Source: an uncultured Collinsella sp.
GTDB taxonomy: Bacteria; Actinomycetota; Coriobacteriia; Coriobacteriales; Coriobacteriaceae
Length of the DNA: 5,770 nucleotides
Direction: 5' to 3'
Assembly: GCA_958407085.1 (NCBI GenBank)
Contig: CATYHY010000094.1
Coordinates: 1-5,770, forward strand
Shown here: positions 1-5,360 of the stretch, piece after piece
Position numbering within the stretch: the first letter of the stretch is position 1
Layout: each line of letters opens with the position of its first letter
The notes under the pieces: model-generated
What the model was told of the DNA's origin: nothing
Databases searched by the model: none
What the model saw: the letters and a program-made list of their open reading frames with translations, nothing else
Position numbers and translations under genes: made by a program

Positions 1-34
1 ATTTTGCACGGCGCAGGCGGGGGTACCTTTGCCC

Positions 35-60
35 ACGGCAGGATATGGAAGCCAAGCGCC
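35..60 (-). repeat. Near-copy of the transaldolase 3' end (direct repeat of 191-216)
   Basis: Positions 35-60 match positions 191-216 at 24 of 26 bases, in the same orientation. The matching piece of the transaldolase gene encodes its last residues, ALGFHILP. The offset is 156 bases, exactly 52 codons, so the copy is in the same reading frame as the gene. Where the gene has its TAA stop, the copy reads on through TGG. Similarity fades upstream of the repeat, although the preceding residues (ELASKLALGF against AKDIAALGF) still look alike. This could be the end of a decayed second transaldolase copy, or a direct repeat left by insertion of the hairpin module between the two copies. Confidence 0.7.
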
Positions 61-86
61 AACTTGCTGGCAAGCTCGTGCCGGCA

Positions 87-158
87 GCCCCGGCCTTTCC
101 TTTGCCTAGCGCGACCCCCGCGAAGCGCGTGAGCGGTAGGGAAAGGAAAAGCCGGGGC
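87..158. repeat. Long imperfect inverted repeat / hairpin
   Basis: Arms at 87-112 and 133-158 pair at 23 of 26 positions around a 20-base loop. The base of the stem is very GC-rich (GCCCCGGC against GCCGGGGC), followed by pyrimidine- and purine-rich arms. The loop itself contains a small CGCG/CGCG inverted repeat. The hairpin lies about 30 bases past the transaldolase stop on its transcript. It could end transcription or protect the mRNA 3' end, but no T-run follows the stem on either strand, so it is not a classical intrinsic terminator. Its size and near-perfect symmetry also fit a dispersed intergenic repeat of the REP or MITE kind. Confidence 0.7.
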
Positions 159-188
159 GAACAACCCGCGGCGTAGCCAGTGTTCGCG

Positions 189-893
189 TTACGGCAGGAT
201 ATGGAAACCGAGCGCCGCGATATCCTTGGCAAAGCCGCGGACGGTGTCGAGCGAGACCTCGTACGGGTCACGGCCGATGTTCTTGCGCTTGGCCAGGATG
301 CCGTTGGGCACCGTGATGATCTGGCAACCGCAGGCCTCGGCCTGGTAAATGTTGATGAGCTCGCGCGTGGACGCCCACAGGACCTCACAGTTGGGCTTGA
401 TGGCGGCCTTCTTGACCGACTCCGTCATAAACGGAATGGGGTCGACGCCGGTGTCGGCGATGCGGCCGGCAAAGAGCGAGATGATGGACGGCGTCTCGGT
501 GTCAACGGCCTCGACCATCTCGTCAACCTGCTTAGGCGTAAAGATGGTGGTGACGTTGACCTTGATGCCGTCGGCCGACAGCTTGCGCACCAGCTCGGCG
601 GTGGACTCGCCCTTGGTGGTCACGCACGGAATCTTGACGTAGACGTTCTCGGCCCAGGTAGCGATCTCGCGCGCCTCGACCTCCATGGTCTCGACGTCAT
701 CGGCAAAGACCTCAAACGAGACGGACACATCGGTGATGTGGGTCAGGACCTCCTTGGCAAACGCGCGGTAATCCGTCACGCCGCCCTTCTTCATAAGGGA
801 CGGGTTGGTCGTGAAACCCTGAACGTTGCCGTTCTCGTACATGTCGAGCATGCCCTCGAGGTTTGCACCGTCAGCGAACACCTTGATTGCCAT
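189..893 (-). CDS. Transaldolase / fructose-6-phosphate aldolase family protein
   Basis: A 234-residue class I aldolase of the transaldolase family. It belongs to the short, single-domain TIM-barrel branch that includes TalC/FSA and the small 'staphylococcal-type' transaldolases; classical TalB is about 316 residues. Visible landmarks are FADGA with Asp8 on the first strand, GFTTNPS (residues 26-32), and VYVKIP with Lys87 as the expected Schiff-base lysine. VNVTTIFT (112-119), FAGRIADTG (141-149) and LWAS (172-175) follow. The family transfers dihydroxyacetone units between sugar phosphates, or cleaves fructose 6-phosphate, in the cytoplasm; which reaction applies here cannot be read from sequence. 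ATG at 893 is chosen because AAGGA lies about 9 bases upstream and MAIKVFADG aligns with family N-termini; an ATG eight codons further out lacks this fit. Pentose-phosphate neighbours such as transketolase are not in the window. Confidence 0.88.
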   Translation of the reverse strand: MAIKVFADGANLEGMLDMYENGNVQGFTTNPSLMKKGGVTDYRAFAKEVLTHITDVSVSFEVFADDVETMEVEAREIATWAENVYVKIPCVTTKGESTAELVRKLSADGIKVNVTTIFTPKQVDEMVEAVDTETPSIISLFAGRIADTGVDPIPFMTESVKKAAIKPNCEVLWASTRELINIYQAEACGCQIITVPNGILAKRKNIGRDPYEVSLDTVRGFAKDIAALGFHILP

Positions 894-929
894 CTGCCTG
901 ATTCCTTTCGCTTGCACATGGGCGTTAAA

Positions 930-958
930 CTGCTAAACACTTTACCTACGTTTATCAA
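930..958 (-). promoter_or_regulatory. Candidate promoter of the transaldolase gene
   Basis: On the minus strand TTGATA (953-958, five of six matches to the -35 consensus) is followed after 17 bases by TAGCAG (930-935), a weak -10. The predicted transcript would start about 30 bases before the ATG at 893. The -10 element is poor, so this is only the best candidate in the 193-base gap between this gene and the phosphatase gene upstream. Confidence 0.25.
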
Positions 959-998
959 GGCGTGAGCTGCGGTTTTTTATCTTCTCGGCGAACGGTAT

Positions 999-1014
999 AA
1001 ACACCTCAGTGTTT
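999..1014. promoter_or_regulatory. Interrupted palindrome, possible operator
   Basis: A perfect six-base inverted repeat, AAACAC-N4-GTGTTT, lies in the gap upstream of the transaldolase gene. On the minus strand the half-site GTGTTTA occurs again inside the candidate promoter (about 934-940). This arrangement fits a dimeric repressor or activator site, with a second half-site over the promoter. No regulator can be named from the sequence. A six-base palindrome in an AT-rich gap may also be chance. Confidence 0.3.
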
Positions 1015-1086
1015 GGATTGATAAATCGATTGAGCATGCAAAAGCGAAGAGTCGCAGTTTGAGCAAACGTCAGAACGCGGGATTCA

Positions 1087-1914
1087 TTAGATGAGGCCGA
1101 AATGCTGCATCGCTGTGACGGTGCCGTCGTGTGCGACATCGTCGGTCACGTAGTCGGCGACCGCCTTGACCTCAGGCATGGCGTTGCCCATGGCGACAGC
1201 CGTCTCGACCGCAGCGAGCATGCCCAGGTCGTTGCCGGAATCACCAAAGCCAAAGGTGCGCGCGTTGCCGGTGCGACCCAGGTATTCCAGCGCTCGCGCC
1301 ACGCCCACGCCCTTGTCGATGCCCTTGGGGCTCAGCTCGCGATTCTGGCCACCGGTGTTGCACAGCTCAAACTCGCGATCGATAAAGCCGTCATCGTTGG
1401 CTACGCGAGCCAAACTGGGCACATTGAGGCATACCTTGCCCACGCGCAGACTGCCGTCGACGCGCATTTCCTCGGCGCTGTGCACCACAGAAGTGCCGAT
1501 CAGAGACGACTGCTCAACACCCGCGGGTTCCAAGGCAAAAGTAGCCACGTTGGTCTCGAAAAAGGCCTCAATCCCTGCCGCGGCCATACGGCGTGCAAGC
1601 TCCTCGACAATGTCCTCGTCAAAGCAGTCCTCGTGTACCACGCGGCCCTCGACCTCGAGTGTCGCTCCCGCCATGGCAACGACACCCGCAGGCTCCAAAG
1701 CACGCAGACCATCGGCAATCAGCCACAAGGGACGACCCGTGCAGATAAATGCCTGGTGACCCGCATTGCGCAGGCGATGAAACGCCTCGATCACCGCCTG
1801 CGAGGGGCGAACCGCCGAAAAGTCCTTGTCGGTCATGTTGTCGGGATCGAACGACGTCAGCGTGCCGTCCACGTCAAAAAAGAGCACGGCAGAATCGGGG
1901 CACGCATCAATCAT
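1087..1914 (-). CDS. Cof-type HAD-superfamily (class IIB) phosphatase
   Basis: A 275-residue haloacid-dehalogenase-type hydrolase with all four signature motifs. Motif I is FFDVDGTLT, with nucleophile Asp14 and acid/base Asp16. Motif II is ICTGRP, with Thr59. Motif III is the SPKGIDKG stretch, with Lys198. Motif IV is GFGDSGNDLGML, with Asp225 and Asp229. About 130 residues between motifs II and III form the C2 cap domain, and the SPKGxxKG plus GDSxND pattern is typical of the Cof/YbiV/YidA subfamily. These cytoplasmic, magnesium-dependent enzymes remove phosphate from sugar phosphates or cofactors such as FMN or pyridoxal phosphate; the exact substrate is not predictable. ATG at 1914 is chosen because AAAGGA sits about six bases upstream. 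An in-frame start 12 codons earlier would add a leucine-rich stretch atypical of the family. It reads away from the rRNA methyltransferase gene and precedes the transaldolase gene on the same strand by 193 bases. Confidence 0.9.
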   Translation of the reverse strand: MIDACPDSAVLFFDVDGTLTSFDPDNMTDKDFSAVRPSQAVIEAFHRLRNAGHQAFICTGRPLWLIADGLRALEPAGVVAMAGATLEVEGRVVHEDCFDEDIVEELARRMAAAGIEAFFETNVATFALEPAGVEQSSLIGTSVVHSAEEMRVDGSLRVGKVCLNVPSLARVANDDGFIDREFELCNTGGQNRELSPKGIDKGVGVARALEYLGRTGNARTFGFGDSGNDLGMLAAVETAVAMGNAMPEVKAVADYVTDDVAHDGTVTAMQHFGLI

Positions 1915-1952
1915 ATGGGTTCCTTTCGGGGGCAAGAGTAAACGAAGCATCC

Positions 1953-1958
1953 ATCATA
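1953..1958 (-). promoter_or_regulatory. Candidate -10 element of the phosphatase gene
   Basis: On the minus strand this reads TATGAT, five of six matches to the -10 consensus, about 38 bases before the phosphatase ATG. No good -35 is found at 16-18 bases upstream. It overlaps the -10 of the divergent methyltransferase gene by two bases. Confidence 0.35.
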
Positions 1959-1962
1959 TAAT
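1957..1962 (+). promoter_or_regulatory. -10 element of the rlmKL-type gene
   Basis: A perfect TATAAT lies 27 bases before the start codon at 1990 and predicts a leader of about 20 bases. The matching -35 region (around 1933-1940) does not resemble TTGACA. The site AGAGAGG, ending six bases before the ATG, is the ribosome binding site. Confidence 0.5.
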
Positions 1963-1989
1963 GGAGCGACGCAACCAGAGAGGTCACCC

Positions 1990-4548
1990 ATGGAATTTTA
2001 CGCAAGCTGCCCCGAGGGCTTTGAGTCCGCACTCGCCGATGAGCTTAAACGCCTCGGGCTTTCGCATGTTCGCCGGCTGAAGGGCCGCGCCACGTTTGAG
2101 GGCGAGCTCGAAGAAGGCTACCGCGCCTGTCTGTGGTCGCGTCTGGCGAGCCGCGTGTTTGCGGTGCTCGGGCGCTTTGAGGCGCAGGACGCCGACGAGC
2201 TGTACGATAGCGTTTACGACATCGCCTGGGAGAACATCGTCCGCCCCGGCGCCACCATTGCCATCACCGCCCGCGGCGTGACCGAGCAGCTGCGCAACAC
2301 GCGTTTCTCGGCCCTGCGCGCCAAAGACGCGCTGTGCGACCGCCTGGCCGAGACCACGGGCCGTCGCGCCGATGTCGATGCCGCCGACCCCGATGTTCAC
2401 CTACTGCTTTCGCTGCGCCAGCGCCGCGCGAGCATAAGCCTAGACCTTTCGGGCGACCCGCTGTTCAAACGCCTGCCGCCCGCAGCGACCCGCGCCGGCG
2501 AGGGCGCGCACGTGCTGCGCCCCGACTACGCCGCCCTGGTGCTGGCGCAGGTCGGCTGGACCGCGCTATGCGAGCTCGAGCTGACGGCCGACGATTACGA
2601 AAATGAAGCCCTTCCCACGCTGATCGATGCCTCGTGCGCCGGCGGCGGCCTGCTGCTGGAAGCCGTGAACATTCTGACCGACCGCGCCCCGGGCGCCGCA
2701 CGCGAGCGCTGGGGCTTTGAGGGCTGGCAGCTGCACAACGCCGCTCTGTGGGAGCAGCTGCTTGCCGAGGCGCGCGAGCGCGAGGCGGCAGCGCGCGAAC
2801 GCCAGGCGCGCATCGTGGCCGCAGACATCGACCCCGCCGCTCGCAAGACCGCCGAGCGCATGGTCAAGAGCGCTGGCTACAAGCGTTTTGTCGACTTTTG
2901 CGCCGCCAAGCCCGCCACCGTGCTGGACCATGCGGGCGCCGTCGCCGGTGCCGCCGTGGTCGCAGACACCACCGAGACCCCGCTTTCGCTCATGCACGAC
3001 GCCATGACGCTGGTCGGCGAGCTGCGCCGCGCGCCCGAGCTTTCCGCGGCGCCGGTCGCTGCGCTCACCCGCGATGGCCTTATGGCCCGCGCGCTCCATG
3101 CCGAGCCCGCGCGCTCCATCGCCGTCATGCCCAATAACGAGGAGGCGGCTCTTGAGGTTTGGCACTCGCTCGACCACGCCGCCGCGGCATTCGAGGCTGC
3201 GACCAGCATAAACGCCGAGGAACAGTCCACGGACGTCGAAGACGAAGCCGCCGCTTCCTCCATGCCCGAACCTGCCGCCACGCTCGACTTGGGCGACGGC
3301 AAGCCGCTGCCCGTGCTCATCCCCGGGTCCGAGCAGTTCGCCAACCGCCTGCGCAAGAACGCGCGCCTGCGCCGCAAGTGGGCCAAGCGCGAGGGCGTAA
3401 GCTGCTACCGCGTCTACGATGCCGACCTGCCCGACTACTCCGCCGCCATCGACCTGTACGAGGGTTGCCCGCAGACGCCGGGCCGCTGGCTCGTCATCGC
3501 CGAATACGCCGCGCCCAAGACCATCGACCCCGCGCTAGCCCAGGCCCGCATGCTCGACATTCTGGCCATCGCGCCGCGCATCCTTGATGTTCCGGCCGAG
3601 CATGTGCACGCCAAGGCCCGCATGCGTTCGCGCGGCGGCTCGCAGTACGGCAAGCAGGGCGCCGGCAAGGGCGGCTCGGGCGAGCGCGCCAATATCGCAC
3701 GCCGTCGTCTGCCACTCATCGAAGAGGGCGGCCTTACCTTTGCCGTCAACTTTGACGACTATCTGGATGTGGGCATCTTCCTGGATCACCGCGTCACCCG
3801 CAACCTAGTGCGCGAGCACGCCAAGCAGGCGCGCCGCTTCCTCAACCTGTTTGCCTACACTGGCACTGCCACCTGCTACGCGGCCGATGGCGGCGTCGAG
3901 GAGACCGTGACGGTCGACCTTTCCAACACCTACCTGGACTGGGCCGAGCGCAATATGCGCCAGAACGGCTTTGTTGGTCCGCAGCATCATTTTGTGCGCG
4001 ACGACGTGCTCGCCTGGATTCGCGACCAGCGCCAGACGCGCAACCGCTGGGACCTGATCTTTGTCGACCCGCCCACGTTTTCGAACTCGTCCAAGATGGG
4101 CCGCCGCACCTGGGATGTCCAGCGCGACCATGTTGAGCTTTTGGCCGGCGTATCGCGCCTGCTCGCACAGGGCGGCCACGCCATCTTTAGCTGCAACCTG
4201 CGCGGCTTCCGCCCCGAGGCGCGCAAGCTCGCGCGCGCGGGCGTGGTGCTGGAGGACATTACGGCACAGACCATCCCCGAGGACTTCGCGCGCAACCAGA
4301 AGGTGCACCACTGCTATATCGTGCGCCGCCTGCCCATCGAGGACGCCATGGCCGAGGTCGGCTTTAGCGCCGAGGAAATTGCCGAGCGCGTCGAGGAGCT
4401 GCGTAACCCCGAGGCCCGTAAGCCTCGCGCGGCAGTGCCCGCGCACGTGCAGACCGGCAACGGCAAGTCCAACTTTGCTGGCAAGCCCTCCCCCGCCGGC
4501 AAGTCCAAAAAGAAGAAGTTCTACGCCAGCAAGCCCAAGGGCAAATAA
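1990..4548 (+). CDS. rlmKL: Fused 23S rRNA methyltransferase, RlmKL type, with degenerate RlmL half
   Basis: An 852-residue cytoplasmic protein with the RlmL+RlmK architecture (702 residues in E. coli), which makes m2G2445 and m7G2069 in 23S rRNA. Residues 1-155 form the N-terminal and THUMP RNA-binding part, including LWSRLASRVF (48-57) and ISLDLSGD (149-156). Residues about 175-300 follow the RlmL methyltransferase core, with TDRAPG (230-235) and RWGFEGW (240-246). However, the expected DPxCGSGT is DASCAGGG (213-220), and no NPPYG motif exists; the aligned place reads ADTTETPL (325-332). Residues about 340-445 are an Ala/Glu-rich linker. The RlmK half is intact: NRLRKN (452-457), CYRVYDADLPDY (472-483), FLDHR (597-601), SAM motif NLFAYTGTAT (619-628), and DPPTFSNS (693-700) with QRDH (711-714). 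A Lys-rich tail of about 70 residues ends the protein. ATG at 1990 has a good SD. I am confident of RlmK activity and doubtful of RlmL activity. Confidence 0.9.
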   Translation: MEFYASCPEGFESALADELKRLGLSHVRRLKGRATFEGELEEGYRACLWSRLASRVFAVLGRFEAQDADELYDSVYDIAWENIVRPGATIAITARGVTEQLRNTRFSALRAKDALCDRLAETTGRRADVDAADPDVHLLLSLRQRRASISLDLSGDPLFKRLPPAATRAGEGAHVLRPDYAALVLAQVGWTALCELELTADDYENEALPTLIDASCAGGGLLLEAVNILTDRAPGAARERWGFEGWQLHNAALWEQLLAEAREREAAARERQARIVAADIDPAARKTAERMVKSAGYKRFVDFCAAKPATVLDHAGAVAGAAVVADTTETPLSLMHDAMTLVGELRRAPELSAAPVAALTRDGLMARALHAEPARSIAVMPNNEEAALEVWHSLDHAAAAFEAATSINAEEQSTDVEDEAAASSMPEPAATLDLGDGKPLPVLIPGSEQFANRLRKNARLRRKWAKREGVSCYRVYDADLPDYSAAIDLYEGCPQTPGRWLVIAEYAAPKTIDPALAQARMLDILAIAPRILDVPAEHVHAKARMRSRGGSQYGKQGAGKGGSGERANIARRRLPLIEEGGLTFAVNFDDYLDVGIFLDHRVTRNLVREHAKQARRFLNLFAYTGTATCYAADGGVEETVTVDLSNTYLDWAERNMRQNGFVGPQHHFVRDDVLAWIRDQRQTRNRWDLIFVDPPTFSNSSKMGRRTWDVQRDHVELLAGVSRLLAQGGHAIFSCNLRGFRPEARKLARAGVVLEDITAQTIPEDFARNQKVHHCYIVRRLPIEDAMAEVGFSAEEIAERVEELRNPEARKPRAAVPAHVQTGNGKSNFAGKPSPAGKSKKKKFYASKPKGK
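3085..3119 (+). repeat. 15-base direct repeat, 20-base period, inside rlmKL
   Basis: The 15-mer GCCCGCGCGCTCCAT occurs at 3085-3099 and again at 3105-3119. The period of 20 is not a multiple of three, so the copies are read in different frames (ARALH, then PARSI). The repeat lies in the poorly conserved Ala-rich linker between the two methyltransferase halves. Confidence 0.75.
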
Positions 4549-4551
4549 CAA

Positions 4552-4618
4552 AGTTGCGGTGGAATACGGACTGTTTTGCCTGGAATTAGGCAAATTTAGA
4601 CCGTATTTCACCGCAACT
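4552..4618. terminator. Strong hairpin between convergent genes, probable terminator
   Basis: An 18-pair outer stem (4552-4569 with 4601-4618, one G-T pair) encloses an inner stem TTTGCCT/AGGCAAA (4575-4581 with 4588-4594) around a six-base loop. It starts four bases after the rlmKL stop and ends 25 bases beyond the kdpE stop. On the minus strand the stem is followed by a T-rich stretch (TTTGTTATTT), so it fits an intrinsic terminator for the kdpDE transcript. On the plus strand no T-run follows the outer stem, although ATTT follows the inner one. The long, nearly perfect stem could also mark a dispersed intergenic repeat. Confidence 0.6.
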
Positions 4619-4642
4619 CATATTGGGATGGCGGATGCCGAC

Positions 4643-5356
4643 CTATCCCTGGATGACCAATCGGTAACCAATACCCACGTGCGTCTGGATATAGCGCGGA
4701 TGCGCGGGGTCGGACTCGATCTTCTTGCGCAGCGTGCCCATAAAGACGCGCAGGCTCGCCAGGTCGCTCTTAGTTGCCGTGCCCCAAATCTCGTGCAGGA
4801 TAAACTGGTGCGTCAGTACCTTGTCGGCGTTATGCGCCAGCAGGCACAGGAGCTTATACTCGATCGGCGTCAGATGCAGTTCCTCGCCATCCATCGTGGC
4901 GATGCCGGCATCAAAATCGATATGCAGCTCACCGGTATCGAACGAGCCCTCGGAGACAACGCCGCCCGTCTGCGCATACGAAAGGCGCCTGAGCGTCGTG
5001 CGAATGCGCGCGAGCAGTTCCTCGACCGAAAACGGCTTGGTCAGGTAGTCGTCGGCACCGGCATCGAGCGCGCGGATTTTGTCCGCGTCCTCGCTGCGCG
5101 CCGAGACCACGATAATCGGCATGCCCGACCATGCGCGCACCGACTCCACCACCTTGACGCCGTCCATATCGGGCAGGCCCAGATCGAGCAGCACAATGCT
5201 CGGCGTCTGCGACGAGGCGGCGGCGATAGCGGCATGGGCGGTCTCCACAGCCATATGGCGCAAGCCGTGCGCCTCGAGCGCGGCAACAATAAGATTGCGG
5301 ACGGCGGGGTCGTCCTCAACGACCAAGATGAGCGGTTTTACGGCAGAGTTCGGCAC
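4643..5356 (-). CDS. kdpE: KdpE-like OmpR-family response regulator
   Basis: A 237-residue two-component regulator. The receiver domain (about 8-124) has acidic pocket Asp15/Asp16, phospho-acceptor Asp58 in LLDLGLPDMDG, Ser85 in VVSARSED and Lys107 in LTKPF. A winged-helix DNA-binding domain follows (about 140-235), with HLTPIEYKLL, VLTHQFILHEIWG and a GIGYRL end. The stretches SARSEDADKIRALDAGADDYLTKPF-like and LRVFMGTLRKK match KdpE better than PhoB, PhoP or OmpR from memory. KdpE activates the kdpFABC potassium-transport genes on phosphorylation by KdpD. Start: GTG at 5356, four bases after the kinase stop, with a perfect AAGGAG seven bases upstream. An alternative start 27 codons further up would overlap the kinase gene and add a basic stretch absent from the family. 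Which genes it controls here is not visible. Confidence 0.88.
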   Translation of the reverse strand: MPNSAVKPLILVVEDDPAVRNLIVAALEAHGLRHMAVETAHAAIAAASSQTPSIVLLDLGLPDMDGVKVVESVRAWSGMPIIVVSARSEDADKIRALDAGADDYLTKPFSVEELLARIRTTLRRLSYAQTGGVVSEGSFDTGELHIDFDAGIATMDGEELHLTPIEYKLLCLLAHNADKVLTHQFILHEIWGTATKSDLASLRVFMGTLRKKIESDPAHPRYIQTHVGIGYRLVIQG

Positions 5357-5360
5357 AGCG

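Larger units (their letters stand above)
1..188. other. Intergenic stretch 3' of the transaldolase gene, no supported gene
   Basis: No convincing gene is visible. On the minus strand the reading frame of the transaldolase gene stays open after its TAA stop all the way to the window edge, but there is no start with a ribosome binding site. A 62-codon open frame is expected by chance at this GC content. The stretch contains a long hairpin (87-158) and a near-copy (35-60) of the end of the transaldolase gene, both listed separately. A frame on the plus strand is open from the left edge to a TGA at 130-132, and I could not recognise it either. The region reads like a non-coding repeat or a scar of duplication. 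Confidence 0.6.

Noticed and set aside
180..965. 261-codon plus-strand open frame opposite the transaldolase gene
   Set aside because: It is an antisense shadow in high-GC DNA. The protein is Asp/Gly/Arg/Leu-rich with no recognisable domain, while the opposite strand encodes a clear aldolase.
1040..1055. Possible terminator of the phosphatase gene (GCGA-N4-TCGC followed by TTTT on the minus strand)
   Set aside because: The stem is only four pairs with a four-base T-run, too weak to call without transcript data.
942..1139. 65-codon minus-strand open frame between phosphatase and transaldolase genes
   Set aside because: It overlaps the 3' end of the phosphatase in another frame and covers the AT-rich regulatory gap. 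I see no convincing ribosome binding site or family resemblance.
1102..1941. 279-codon plus-strand open frame opposite the HAD phosphatase
   Set aside because: It is antisense to a gene with all four HAD motifs, and the translation resembles no protein family.
2626..3324. Frameshift or sequencing error as the cause of the missing RlmL motifs
   Set aside because: The frame is continuous, and the other two plus-strand frames over this stretch show no NPPYG-like or GSGT-like motif, so a simple indel does not explain the loss.
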